Shown: positions 6,893 to 16,019 of the stretch, in pieces
Numbering within the stretch: position 1 is the stretch's first letter
Layout of the letters: each line of letters begins with the position of its first letter
Assembly (NCBI GenBank): GCA_037446115.1
Contig: JBBIJF010000004.1
Span: forward strand, 62,001 to 126,000
Source of the DNA: JANWXD01 sp037446115
GTDB taxonomy: Bacteria > Acidobacteriota > Terriglobia > Bryobacterales > Bryobacteraceae
Length of the DNA: 64,000 bases
Direction of reading: 5' to 3'
The notes under the pieces: generated by a model
What the model was told of the DNA's origin: nothing
The model's database searches: none
What the model saw: only the letters and a program-made list of their open reading frames with translations
Made by a program: the position numbers and the translations under genes

Positions 6893-8605
6893 TCAGGTGC
6901 GCGCCAGTCCCTTGCCCTCGACCACGGTGATCACCTGGCCCGCCGCGACGCCGGGGATCTTGTCCACGATCCCGCTCGGCCAGTGCACTTCGATGTCAGC
7001 CTTTTCGGCCTTGCCCAGTCCGAAGTGTACCCGCAGGTCGTTCTGCGAGAGGTAGCTGCCGCCGGAGCGCACTTCGTCCATCTGCCGCCGACCTCCCTCG
7101 GGCGTGCAGTACACACGAGCCCCGATCCCGGAGCGGTTCGATTTCACCCCCACGGTCTTCACCTTGATCCAGTGGTTCTTGACGGAGCTGTCGCATCGCA
7201 GCAGCTGCGGATAGTCGTTGACGCAGTTGACCACGATATCTATGTCGCCGTCGTTGTCGAAATCGCCGAAGGCGCAGCCCCGGCCCGGGACCTGCTCGAG
7301 GATTCCCGGACCCGCTGCGAGCGAGACGTCGTCAAACCGGCGGTTCCCCAGGTTACGGTACAGCACCTTGCGCTGTCGGTACCCGGAATCGCCCTCGTCA
7401 CCCACCTCGGGATAGACATGGCCGTTGGTGGTCAAGATATCGGGCCAGCCGTCATTGTCGAAATCGAAGAAGCCGGCGCCCCATCCCAAAAAGCGCGTGT
7501 TCCGTCCCAGGCCGCTCTGAAAGGTGGCGTCCTCGAAAAAATTCCTGCCGAGATTCCGGTACAAGCTCGAGGTGTCGCCTGCAAAGTTCGTCTTGACGAT
7601 GTCGAACCAGCCGTCGCCGTCGTAGTCGGCCACGGAGACGCCCATCCCCGCCTGCGTTTTTCCGTCGGGACCGAAGGCGACGCCGGCCTCGATGCCGATC
7701 TCGGTGAAGGTTCCGTCCCGGTTGTTGCGATACAGGGCGGAAGAGCTGGAGTCGTTGGCGACGTAGATATCGGGCCAGCCGTCGTTGTCGAAGTCACACA
7801 CCACAACTCCCAGACCGTAAGTGCCCGGCGTGTTCAAGATGCCCGCTTTCTCCGAAACATCGGTAAACGTGCCGTCGCCGTTATTGTGGAAAAGTATGTT
7901 TTTCCCGCCCGGCAGCCCCGGCGGACCGCAGGCCACCATCAAGCCACGGTACAGGCAGGGCCCAGTCTCCGGCAGCGGCGCAGTGCGCGGATCGAAGTCA
8001 ATGTAGTTGGCGACGAACAGATCCAGGAAGCCGTCCTTGTCGTAGTCCAGAAACGCGCAGCCCGTGTTCCAGCGCCGGATCTTGCCGCCACCGGTGGTGA
8101 TGCCCGCCTTGCGGGACACGTCGGTGAACTTGCCGTTGCCATCGTTGTGGTACAGCGCGTTTTCACCCCAGTAGGTGACAAACAGGTCGTCCCAGCCGTC
8201 GTTATCATAGTCGCCCACACACACCCCTTGACCCCATCCGGTGCGCACCAGGCCCGCCTCCACCGTGACATCCGTGAACGTTCCGTCGCGGTTGTTTTTG
8301 TAAAGCCGGTTGGTCGGCGCCTGATCCGGCGGCCATTTGGCTTCGAAGCGCGTGCCGTTCACCAGAAAAATATCCAGCCACCCGTCGTTGTCGTAATCAA
8401 AGAAGGCCACGCCGCACCCGGTGGTTTCCAGCAAGTACCGGTTACGCTTTTCATCCCCGAAGATAGTCTTGGCGCGTAGTCCCGCCTCGCGCGCCACGTT
8501 GACGAACTGCACGGGCAGGGGCTGTCCGCGCACCAACTGGTCGAAGGTGAACACCATGACCGAGCGGCAGAGAGACCTAATGAAGTCCCGGCGCGTTCGG
8601 CGCAT
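6893..8605 (-). CDS. Exported FG-GAP repeat protein with ASPIC/UnbV domain (CRTAC1-like)
   Basis: The 570-residue protein begins with a twin-arginine-like leader (TRRDFIRSL). Next come at least six FG-GAP/VCBS-type calcium-binding repeats, recognised by the recurring FxDYDNDGWxDIF and DGTFTDV motifs, across about residues 60-450. The C-terminal 100 residues (GIGARVYCTPEGGRRQ, SYLSQNDLRVHFGLG, IEVHWPSG) are the ASPIC/UnbV domain. CRTAC1-like proteins of this kind are numerous in Acidobacteria and Planctomycetes and are thought to be beta-propeller surface or secreted proteins; no activity is known. The ATG lies directly after a terminator-like hairpin, and no good ribosome site precedes it. 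Confidence 0.88.
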   Translation of the reverse strand: MRRTRRDFIRSLCRSVMVFTFDQLVRGQPLPVQFVNVAREAGLRAKTIFGDEKRNRYLLETTGCGVAFFDYDNDGWLDIFLVNGTRFEAKWPPDQAPTNRLYKNNRDGTFTDVTVEAGLVRTGWGQGVCVGDYDNDGWDDLFVTYWGENALYHNDGNGKFTDVSRKAGITTGGGKIRRWNTGCAFLDYDKDGFLDLFVANYIDFDPRTAPLPETGPCLYRGLMVACGPPGLPGGKNILFHNNGDGTFTDVSEKAGILNTPGTYGLGVVVCDFDNDGWPDIYVANDSSSSALYRNNRDGTFTEIGIEAGVAFGPDGKTQAGMGVSVADYDGDGWFDIVKTNFAGDTSSLYRNLGRNFFEDATFQSGLGRNTRFLGWGAGFFDFDNDGWPDILTTNGHVYPEVGDEGDSGYRQRKVLYRNLGNRRFDDVSLAAGPGILEQVPGRGCAFGDFDNDGDIDIVVNCVNDYPQLLRCDSSVKNHWIKVKTVGVKSNRSGIGARVYCTPEGGRRQMDEVRSGGSYLSQNDLRVHFGLGKAEKADIEVHWPSGIVDKIPGVAAGQVITVVEGKGLART

Positions 8606-8607
8606 GA

Positions 8608-8638
8608 AAAAGCGAAGGGCGCCGGTGCCCCGGCACCC
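8608..8638 (-). terminator. Rho-independent terminator after the TonB receptor gene
   Basis: On the minus strand a stem of nine positions with one mismatch (8638-8617, arms GGGTGCCGG and CCGGCGCCC, four-base loop) is followed by TTCGCTTTTT. It lies between the receptor stop at 8673 and the FG-GAP protein start at 8605, so it would separate the two transcripts or attenuate read-through. Confidence 0.55.
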
Positions 8639-8672
8639 TTCTTCTTAGGGTAACAGGTCTGGCTTCCGCGCG

Positions 8673-11600
8673 TTAGAAGTCGAGGCGCAATGCGAACTGG
8701 ATGCGGCGCATGATCCCCAGGCCGCCGGGCGCCAAGCCTCCGATCCGGCCCACATCCGGGGACGTGACGTTGGCATTGGGCTGTCCGAGGTTCGTCACGT
8801 TGAAGGTGTTGTAGGTCTCGAAGCGGAAGGTGAGATTGTACTGCTCATTGAGCGGGAACCGCTTGGCCAGCGCCAGATCCTGGTTGAAGTACCTGGGCCC
8901 GCGCAGCGTATTGCGCCCGTAGTTTCCAAACTGGTTGTTGGGCGGAATCAGGAACGGACCGCCCAGTCCCCCGACGATCCACTGATCGCGTGTCCGCTTG
9001 GCCGGATACGGGCTTCCCTGGCCGCGGTCGGGCCGGTTGCCCGGGCCGGCGTTCGGACGGATGAACCGGGACGGATCCGGATTGTCGAAGAACGGCGTGA
9101 ACGGCAGGCCGCCGTAGATGAGCGTGATGCCGTTCAGCTGCCAGTGGCCGAGCACCAGGTCGAGCCCCTTGCTCCAGTTGTTGCCCCAGCGCTTGCCGCG
9201 GCCGAAGGGCAGCTCCCAGAGCTGGTTGATGTTGAACATGTGCTTGCGGTCCCAGTCGGCCACGCCGCGGCCCAGATCCCGCCGGTAGAGGAACTCGAAC
9301 GATCCGGCGTCCTGAATCGAACGGCTGAGCGTGTACCAGCCGCTGATCTGATAGCCGCGTGCGAAGCGCTTGTCGAGCTTGATTTGCAGCGAGTCGTACT
9401 GGCTCGTGGCGCAGTTGCAGTAGAAGTCAATCGCCTGCGTCCAGCCGTACGGTTTGAGGAACCCGAAAAACGGCTTGCGGATGTTCGCATCCGCGATGCC
9501 GGGTACGAAAGCTGGTTCGTTCACATTGAAGGCCGGGCCGTCCCCGGTGAACACGTGCCGCCCCACATTGCCCACGTAGGCGATCTCCGCAGACAGGGTC
9601 GGCGTCACCTGGCGCTGCAGCGTGACGTTATACGCCATCGTGCGCGGCATGCGCAGGTTCTCCGGACGCGCCTTGCCTGACACGCCGTCCGGCAGCCGGA
9701 AGCGGCCGTTCGGGCCCGGCTGCGGGAAGGTGGGCGAGGGCGGACCCTGTGCCAGGCTGAAAATGCTACTGAACGCGTTGGGCGCCCGCAGATCCTGAAT
9801 GGCCAGCACCGGCAGGTTCTGCGTGACGTTGTGACCGAAAATGGATCCGAAGGTACCCAAGGCGTAGCTCCAACCATAGCCCGCCCGGATCACGGTCTTC
9901 GGCGTGATCTGATAGGCGACCCCGAGCCGCGGGGCGAAGTTCGTCCACTTCATCTCCTGGATTCCATGGTCGGAGACGCCGCCCACGCCGAATACGGCGA
10001 TCTCACCGGTGCTCAGGTCGAGCTGGCCGCCCTTGCCCGGACCGTTGACTTTCTCCGGAAAGACCTGCTCCCAGCGCAGACCGTAGTTCAAGGTCAGCCT
10101 GGGCGTGATGCGCCAGGTGTCCTGCCCGTACCAGAAGAAGCGCTTCTGTCGCTCCGCCGCATCGGTCGTGGGGCTGACGTAGCGCCGCAGGGTTGTCGCT
10201 TGCCCGAGCAGGAACGTAGCCACGCCGAGACCCTGAATGGTTTCACCGGCGGCGGTCACAAACCCGGTATAACCCGGGCTGAAGGAGACTTCGCCGGCCC
10301 GGTGAGCATCGCTCGGCACCCGGAGCTGCATGGCGTAGCGGATATCCGCCCCGAACTTAATGTTGTGGTTGCCGCGGATCTTGGTCGTGTTGTTCACCCA
10401 CTGGAACTGCTGCTCTTCCTGCTGCAAGGGGCAGTTGCACTGATTGATGCCCAGCGCATAGCCGAAGCGGAAATCACCGTCGCCGCCGATGAAAAACGCC
10501 GGCATCCCGGAGGTGAAGATCGGGGCCTGGTTCACGCCGGGCACCGAGTTGAGGTTGGGGATCCCTGCATCGGCTGCGGGAGTGGTGCCCACCCCGTGCG
10601 GCAGCACGTTGACCCGGTACCGCATGAACCCGAATCGCCATTCCGTTAGAAACGTCGGACTGAGGGTGTGGTTGTAGCCCACCGCCAGGCTCTGATTGCG
10701 CACCTTGGACTGGCCGGCGAAGAAGATGTTGTCCAGAGCCGGTCCGCCCAGCAGCTCGCCGAAGGCGCCCGGAGCACTCTTGTTAAATTGCGCGAAGCTG
10801 TAGCGGCCGAACATGGAGGCGTTGTCGCTGGCGAACCAGTCCACGCGCACGTCAAACTGCTCGCTGTCGAACTTTTCAGTGCCGGTGGCCGCGAAATTGC
10901 GCCGGAAAGGCGATCCGCCCGGGTCGCGCGCGTTCGGCAGGGGAAGCTGATTGATCAGTCGCAGGGCCTGCGGGCTGAGGCGCGAAGCGGGGATCTTGTT
11001 CAGGATGCCTCCGTCTTCGAACGCCAGCCGCCCTTGCCCCGTCACGGGGTCGCCCGTCAGAGGATCAAAAATCATGTTCCTTTGCAGGGGTACCAGACGC
11101 CCGGCCGTGGTGCGAACCATCGGCGCTCCGGCGAGCGGCTCCAGATATTCGCTGAAGTCTCCCTGCCGCGCCTTTGCCGTCGGCACCTGCGTCAGCACCG
11201 AGGAACCGGTCCGGCGCCGTGTCCCCTGGTAGTCGCCGAAAAAGAAGAGCTTGTCCTTCTTGATGGGTCCCCCGAGGGTTCCACCGAACTGATTCCACTT
11301 CACCGGGGGTACGCCCGCTCTTTCGGCGGGGTTGAACGGGTTCTTGGCGAAGACCTGGAAGCCGGGCGAGTTGTTGCGCAGATATTCGAACAGGGACCCG
11401 TGCAGTTCGTTCGTGCCGGACTTCGTCTGCACGGTCACCATGCCGGAGGTCGCCAGCCCGAACTCGGCATCGTAGTTCTGGGTGATCACTTTGGCTTCGG
11501 AGATGGCGTCCATCACGGGGTTAATGACGATGATTCCGAGAATGGGGTCTTGGTTGTCGGTCCCATCCAGCAGGTAGCCCGTACCGCTGAAGTGCTGTCC

Positions 11601-12179
11601 GCCCACCATGATCTGGGCGCTGCCCTGGGGGTTCTCGCTGGAGGCGTGCTGCCAGCCGAGCTTCTGCGAGCCGGGCACGAGCAACAAATAGCTCTGGAAG
11701 TTCCGATCCACGTTGGGGAGCTCAGTCAGCTGCCGCGTGCTGAACGTGGTGGCCACATCCGCGCGGTCCGACTTCAGCAGCGGCGCTTCAGCCGTCACTT
11801 CCACTTGTTCGGTCACGGCGCCCACCTCCAGCCGGATGTCCACACGCGTCGCCGTGTCCACGCTCACCTGGATGTCGCGGCTGATCGCCTTGCGGAAGCC
11901 AGTGGCTTCCACCTCGACCTGATATCGTCCCGGCACGAGCTGGCCGCGGCTGTAGTTGCCTGCGGCATTTGTCATCGTTTCAAATTTGACGTTCTTATCG
12001 AGATCGGTGATCGTGATCTTCGCATTCGGCACCACGGCTCCCGTCGGGTCGGTTACCGTGCCGAAAATGCTCCCATAGACCGCCTGACCATAGGCCGGGG
12101 CGACGATGCCGGCCAAGGCCAAGGCAGCACAGGCCAACGCAGACATCCAGCGTGCCGCCTGTTGTACTTTCCCGTACAT
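8673..12179 (-). CDS. TonB-dependent outer-membrane receptor, Oar-like, with carboxypeptidase-regulatory N-terminal domain
   Basis: This 1168-residue protein has a signal peptide (residues 1-31), then a carboxypeptidase-regulatory-like beta-sandwich (about 35-115, GTVTDPTGAVVPNAKITI), a plug domain (about 130-260) and a large C-terminal barrel ending in the aromatic residue of RLDF. GGGGAGG precedes the ATG. These proteins import large substrates across the outer membrane with energy from TonB; in acidobacteria they are expanded and often linked to glycan or peptide uptake. The substrate is unknown. A divergently transcribed membrane-anchored regulator lies upstream, as is common for this family. 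Confidence 0.92.
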   Translation of the reverse strand: MYGKVQQAARWMSALACAALALAGIVAPAYGQAVYGSIFGTVTDPTGAVVPNAKITITDLDKNVKFETMTNAAGNYSRGQLVPGRYQVEVEATGFRKAISRDIQVSVDTATRVDIRLEVGAVTEQVEVTAEAPLLKSDRADVATTFSTRQLTELPNVDRNFQSYLLLVPGSQKLGWQHASSENPQGSAQIMVGGQHFSGTGYLLDGTDNQDPILGIIVINPVMDAISEAKVITQNYDAEFGLATSGMVTVQTKSGTNELHGSLFEYLRNNSPGFQVFAKNPFNPAERAGVPPVKWNQFGGTLGGPIKKDKLFFFGDYQGTRRRTGSSVLTQVPTAKARQGDFSEYLEPLAGAPMVRTTAGRLVPLQRNMIFDPLTGDPVTGQGRLAFEDGGILNKIPASRLSPQALRLINQLPLPNARDPGGSPFRRNFAATGTEKFDSEQFDVRVDWFASDNASMFGRYSFAQFNKSAPGAFGELLGGPALDNIFFAGQSKVRNQSLAVGYNHTLSPTFLTEWRFGFMRYRVNVLPHGVGTTPAADAGIPNLNSVPGVNQAPIFTSGMPAFFIGGDGDFRFGYALGINQCNCPLQQEEQQFQWVNNTTKIRGNHNIKFGADIRYAMQLRVPSDAHRAGEVSFSPGYTGFVTAAGETIQGLGVATFLLGQATTLRRYVSPTTDAAERQKRFFWYGQDTWRITPRLTLNYGLRWEQVFPEKVNGPGKGGQLDLSTGEIAVFGVGGVSDHGIQEMKWTNFAPRLGVAYQITPKTVIRAGYGWSYALGTFGSIFGHNVTQNLPVLAIQDLRAPNAFSSIFSLAQGPPSPTFPQPGPNGRFRLPDGVSGKARPENLRMPRTMAYNVTLQRQVTPTLSAEIAYVGNVGRHVFTGDGPAFNVNEPAFVPGIADANIRKPFFGFLKPYGWTQAIDFYCNCATSQYDSLQIKLDKRFARGYQISGWYTLSRSIQDAGSFEFLYRRDLGRGVADWDRKHMFNINQLWELPFGRGKRWGNNWSKGLDLVLGHWQLNGITLIYGGLPFTPFFDNPDPSRFIRPNAGPGNRPDRGQGSPYPAKRTRDQWIVGGLGGPFLIPPNNQFGNYGRNTLRGPRYFNQDLALAKRFPLNEQYNLTFRFETYNTFNVTNLGQPNANVTSPDVGRIGGLAPGGLGIMRRIQFALRLDF

Positions 12180-12307
12180 TTCGACCTCCCCTTTCGAGCG
12201 ATTCTCCCCCTTGCAGGGTACTGCCTACGCCTTAATGGCAACCGGTGATCCGGCGCAACCTCAGTCTGCTCTCGTTTCGCCCGGCTGACAAGTCTCCGGC
12301 GCGTATG

Positions 12308-12321
12308 AAACGGTTACGTTT
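12308..12321. repeat. Inverted repeat between TonB receptor and regulator genes
   Basis: AAACG (12308-12312) and CGTTT (12317-12321) form a perfect 5-base inverted repeat around GTTA in the 205-base divergent region. It could be an operator for the adjacent winged-helix regulator. A repeat this short can also occur by chance. Confidence 0.25.
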
Positions 12322-12384
12322 ACAAATTTCGCGATTGCAACCACTTGCGACATGTGTTACCTTGGGGTTAACGCTGGGAGGGCT

Positions 12385-13611
12385 ATGGCTACCGCGGTTA
12401 ATCGCGGCGAAGTCCTTCACCAGGTGGCGCGCCTGACGGCACATCCCCTTTTTCACGGGGCCGAGTCCCTCTGCAAGCTCCTGCGTTACCTTGCAGAGCA
12501 CAGCATGGAGAACCCCGGCGTACCCCTGAAGGAGTACCAGATCGCCACCGAGGTTTTCGGCCGTCCCCCGGACTTCGATCCCCGCATTGACTCGATCGTG
12601 CGCGTCCAGACGGGCCGGCTGCGCTCCAAACTCGCCGAATACTACTCGGGAGACGGAGCCGAAGACCCGATCGTGCTGGAAATCCCGAAAGGATCCTATT
12701 CCCTCACGGTGCATCACCGGGCGGCGCCGCATCGGCCGCAAACCCCAAACGGAGATGCGCTCAGCCAGGCCCGCCCGGTTCCGCACATGGCGTGGCTGTT
12801 GCTCGTGACGGGTTTAGGCGCCGGCCTGCTGGTGGCCTTGCTGATCGCTCCGGCCGTCGGGTCGCGCTGGCGCAGTTCAGAGGCGCCGGCGCTTGCCCCG
12901 GAGCTGCGTCGGTTCTGGGGGACGTTCACCGAGGGACCGGAGCCTCCCCTGGTCGTCTTCAGCAACGCCGAGTTTGTCGGCCGTCCCGAAACCGGCATGC
13001 GCTACTTTGATCCGGCCCGCGATAGCCGTGAGGACATCCTTGATCATTACACCGGCGTGGGCGAAGTCATGGCCGTGCACGAGCTGGATCGTGTCTTTAC
13101 GGCTCTGCGCCACCCGGTACGCGTCAAACGGGGACGCCTGCTGACCTGGGATGAAGCGCGCAACGTGGATCTGATTTTCATCGGGTCTCCTTCGGAAAAC
13201 CTCTCGCTGCGGGAACTGCCCAACACCCAGAACTTCGTCTTCGAAGTCTTGAAGACCCCGGCGCGCCCCTACGATCTTGCCATTGTCAACCGGAACCCCC
13301 GCGCCGGTGAGCGGACCGCCTATTCCGCTTCCAGTTCGCTACCGGTGACGGAGGACTATTCCATCGTCTCCCTGCTGCCGGGGCTGGTTCCCGCCCGCAA
13401 AGTGCTTGTGCTGGCGGGAACGACCACGCTAGGAACGCAGGCCGCCGTCGAGTACGTCTGCCGCTCGGTGAAGCTGCAAGAGCTGTTCACCAGGCTGAAA
13501 CTGCGCGCCGACGACCGCATCCCTGACTTCGAAGCGGTTCTGCAAGTCAAAATCAGCGGCGGGGTTCCCGTACAAAGCCGGATCGTCGCGCTGCGTCAAG
13601 GTAAGAGCTGA
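12385..13611 (+). CDS. Membrane-anchored winged-helix regulator
   Basis: The start at 12385 follows GGGAGGG by a few bases and gives 408 residues. Residues about 5-110 form a CadC/OmpR-like winged helix in the form common in acidobacteria (LCKLLRYLAEH, IATEVFGRPPDFDPRIDSIV, RVQTGRLRSKLAEYY). One transmembrane segment follows at about 135-155. The remaining 250 residues would lie outside the cytoplasm and contain no domain I can name. This layout couples an external signal to DNA binding without a kinase. Position opposite the TonB receptor suggests it controls that receptor. The last 59 bases overlap the convergent TPR gene. Confidence 0.75.
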   Translation: MATAVNRGEVLHQVARLTAHPLFHGAESLCKLLRYLAEHSMENPGVPLKEYQIATEVFGRPPDFDPRIDSIVRVQTGRLRSKLAEYYSGDGAEDPIVLEIPKGSYSLTVHHRAAPHRPQTPNGDALSQARPVPHMAWLLLVTGLGAGLLVALLIAPAVGSRWRSSEAPALAPELRRFWGTFTEGPEPPLVVFSNAEFVGRPETGMRYFDPARDSREDILDHYTGVGEVMAVHELDRVFTALRHPVRVKRGRLLTWDEARNVDLIFIGSPSENLSLRELPNTQNFVFEVLKTPARPYDLAIVNRNPRAGERTAYSASSSLPVTEDYSIVSLLPGLVPARKVLVLAGTTTLGTQAAVEYVCRSVKLQELFTRLKLRADDRIPDFEAVLQVKISGGVPVQSRIVALRQGKS

Positions 13612-15013
13612 CGTCCTGCCGCTCCAACTCCCGGGCCCGCGCCAGAAGCTGCCGTGCTTCGTCGGCCTTGCCGCGTTTCTCCAGCACTTCTGCTAAGTAA
13701 CGGAACGCGCGGTGCCAGTGCGGCGCCGCCCGCACCGCCAGGCGCAGCTGCTCTTCGGCTTCCTCCAGCCGCCCTGCCTCCAACTTGGCCAGTCCCGTGT
13801 TCACGTTAAACATGGCGGCCTGCTCGGATTCGCGCAACTTTTGAATCCGCGCCGCCTCGGCAAACGCCGTCTTGCTGCCCTCGAGATCGCCCTGCGCCCG
13901 GAGGATCTGGCCCAGCGTGTTATAGGGTCCCGGGGTGTTCGGGTTCAGGCGAATCGCTTCTTGCAAAGCCGCTTTGGCTTCCTCGAGCCGGCCGAGTTGC
14001 CGTAGCGTTGTGCCGAGCATGTAGTGGGCTTCGGCAAAGTCCGGGCGTCTCGCAACGGCTGCCCGCAACTCCCTGGCGGCTTCCTCAAACTCCCCGGCCT
14101 GCCAGTGGGTCACCCCCAGCGTGTAATGAGCCTCGGCCAGCTCGGGGTCCATCGCAATCGCCTTCCGCAACTCGCGCTTGGCCCCTTCCAGATCGTCTTT
14201 CTGCTTGAGGGCGAGGCCGAGGTTGTACTGGGCGGCGGCATCAGCGGGAAAACGCTCGAGCACGCGCCGGAACTGGGCAATCGCTCGATCCAGCTCGCTT
14301 TTCCGGAGCCATGCGTAGCCGATGTTCACCAGCGCCGCGGCGTTGTCCGGATCCTGGCGGAGGATGCGCTCGAATTCGGCGATCCCTTCTTCGGCGCGCC
14401 CGGTCTCGACCAGCAAGAAGCCATAGCTGTTGCGGTAGGCCACGTTGTCCGGTTCGAGTTCGCTCGCCCGCCGGAAAGCGTCTCTGGCGCGGTGCAGATC
14501 GCCCGACCGCTGCCGGGCCAATCCGAGCGCGTTCCAGGTCTCGGCCCGCTTCGGATCGAGGCTCACGGCCTGCTCGAGTTCGACGGCCGCCTCCGCCGGC
14601 TGCGCCGCCTCGAGCAGCGCCACACCCAGCCGGTAGCGGTAGTCGAATACGCTCGGGGCCAGGCGCACGGCCTCGCGCAGGGATTCCAGCGCCTCCGGCC
14701 GGGCGCCCTCCAGCCACAGGGCCGCGCCGAGATGATAGCGCGCGCGGGCGAACTTCGGATCGAGCGCCACGGCTCTGCGAAACCGCTCGAGCGCCTCCTG
14801 CCGCCGCCCCAGCACGGCAAGAAGGAACCCCACCTCGTCCTGAAGCAACGCCGAACGAGGCGACAAGCGGGCCGCCTGCTCGAACATTGCCAGGGCGCCC
14901 GCAGCGTCCCCTTTGGCTTTCAGGGCCTCGCCTTGTCGCCGCAGTTCCGCCACCGTCTGCGGAGACGCGCAGGCGGACGCCGCCAGAGCGAGCACCATGA
15001 GCTTCCTGCGCAT
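13553..15013 (-). CDS. Exported tetratricopeptide-repeat protein
   Basis: The 486-residue protein has a signal sequence (MRRKLMVLALAASACAS, possibly a lipoprotein signal with Cys15) followed by about a dozen TPR units of 34 residues across nearly the whole length; examples are ALAMFEQAARLSPRSALLQ and AIAQFRRVLERFPADAAAQ. TPR arrays are protein-binding scaffolds. It faces a second TPR gene across a 40-base divergent gap, so the pair may be co-regulated. No enzymatic domain is present and the partner is unknown. An in-frame ATG at 14998 is an alternative start with AGGAA upstream. Confidence 0.82.
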   Translation of the reverse strand: MRRKLMVLALAASACASPQTVAELRRQGEALKAKGDAAGALAMFEQAARLSPRSALLQDEVGFLLAVLGRRQEALERFRRAVALDPKFARARYHLGAALWLEGARPEALESLREAVRLAPSVFDYRYRLGVALLEAAQPAEAAVELEQAVSLDPKRAETWNALGLARQRSGDLHRARDAFRRASELEPDNVAYRNSYGFLLVETGRAEEGIAEFERILRQDPDNAAALVNIGYAWLRKSELDRAIAQFRRVLERFPADAAAQYNLGLALKQKDDLEGAKRELRKAIAMDPELAEAHYTLGVTHWQAGEFEEAARELRAAVARRPDFAEAHYMLGTTLRQLGRLEEAKAALQEAIRLNPNTPGPYNTLGQILRAQGDLEGSKTAFAEAARIQKLRESEQAAMFNVNTGLAKLEAGRLEEAEEQLRLAVRAAPHWHRAFRYLAEVLEKRGKADEARQLLARARELERQDVSSYLDAARRSGFVREPRR

Positions 15014-15039
15014 GCTTCCGGAACCGTCTCTTGCCCGCC

Positions 15040-15047
15040 ATTATACT
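15040..15047. promoter_or_regulatory. Overlapping divergent -10 elements
   Basis: The octamer ATTATACT contains TATACT on the plus strand (15042-15047) and TATAAT on the minus strand (15045-15040), in the 40-base gap between two divergent TPR genes. The plus element lies 6 bases before the ATG at 15054, so that transcript would be leaderless. No clear -35 element is seen on the plus side. Confidence 0.45.
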
Positions 15048-15053
15048 GGGCCT

Positions 15054-16016
15054 ATGGGGCTGGTGATCCTTCTGCTTGTTTTGCAGGCGGATCCGTCCCT
15101 GGAACGCTTGCGCGAACTGGTTGCCGCCGGCCGCTTCCAGGAGGCGCAGGGCCTGCTTCCCTCCCTTGAAAGCGCCTCGGCGGAAGCAGCGCATCTTGCC
15201 GGCGTCGTCCATTACAATCTGCGCGAGTACGCGAAGGCCATCGCGGCCCTGGAGCGGGCCGCCGCACAGGCCCCTTCCGACTCGGCGCTCCACCGGGACT
15301 CCGTGCGGCTGCTCGGATTGGCCTGCTATCTGTCGGGGCGCTATGCGGAGGCCATCCCGTGGCTCGAGCGCGTACGCGCGCAGGGTTCAGCGAGTGTCGA
15401 GGTCCTGTACATGCTCGGAAATTCGCGCATCCAGCAGCGCCAGTGGGACCAGGCCCGGGCCGCCTTCGCGGAAATGTTCGGGGTGCCGCACGGTTCGGCC
15501 GCCGCGCACCTCATCACCGCGCAGATGATGATCCGCCAGCGCTTTGAGGACTTCGCCGAGCAGGAATTGCAGCGGGCCCTCGAACTGGATCCCCGCATTC
15601 CCGAAGCCCATTATTTACTCGGAATTCTGGCAACCTTCCGCGGCGACACGGAGCGGGCCATCAAATTACTGGAAAAAGAGATCGCTCTGAACCCGAACTT
15701 CGCCATGGCCTACTATAAACTCGGCGATGCTTACTCGCGACGCGAGGAATGGGACAAGGCTGTTCCGCTCCTGCAAAAATCCATCTGGCTGAACCCGACT
15801 TACAGCGGTCCGTACATCCTGCTGGGCAAAGCCTACTTGAGAAAGAAGGATCTCGTCAACGCCGAGGGAACTCTGCGGCGGGCTCTCCAGCTCGATCCGC
15901 AGAACTCTTCGGCGCATTACCTGCTCGGCCAGACCCTCGTGCAGGCCGGGCGGACGGACGAGGGCAGAGAGCTCCTGCGGCGCTCGCGCGAACTGCGACA
16001 GGAAGCCGAGCCCTGA
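15054..16016 (+). CDS. Exported or membrane-tethered TPR protein
   Basis: From ATG 15054 the protein has 320 residues: a short hydrophobic N-terminus (MGLVILLLVLQADPS) and then about eight TPR or TPR-like units (AIPWLERVRAQGSASVEVLY, AIKLLEKEIALNPNFAMAYY and others). A longer open frame upstream was not used, because it would run through the divergent TPR gene and the -10 element. There is no SD, consistent with a leaderless transcript. The role is unknown; the divergent partner has the same architecture. Confidence 0.78.
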   Translation: MGLVILLLVLQADPSLERLRELVAAGRFQEAQGLLPSLESASAEAAHLAGVVHYNLREYAKAIAALERAAAQAPSDSALHRDSVRLLGLACYLSGRYAEAIPWLERVRAQGSASVEVLYMLGNSRIQQRQWDQARAAFAEMFGVPHGSAAAHLITAQMMIRQRFEDFAEQELQRALELDPRIPEAHYLLGILATFRGDTERAIKLLEKEIALNPNFAMAYYKLGDAYSRREEWDKAVPLLQKSIWLNPTYSGPYILLGKAYLRKKDLVNAEGTLRRALQLDPQNSSAHYLLGQTLVQAGRTDEGRELLRRSRELRQEAEP

Positions 16017-16019
16017 CGG

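Noticed and set aside
6983..8479. 498-codon plus-strand frame opposite the FG-GAP protein
   Set aside because: The repeats of the FG-GAP gene force regular codons that keep the opposite strand open; no start signal or domain was found.
10668..12248. 526-codon plus-strand frame opposite the TonB receptor
   Set aside because: The receptor reads continuously on the minus strand with a signal peptide and a C-terminal aromatic residue; the opposite frame has no features.
12342..12380. Promoter for the winged-helix regulator (TTGCAA or TTGCGA with TACCTT or TTAACG)
   Set aside because: Two overlapping weak matches are possible and neither has a good -10 hexamer, so no promoter feature was listed.
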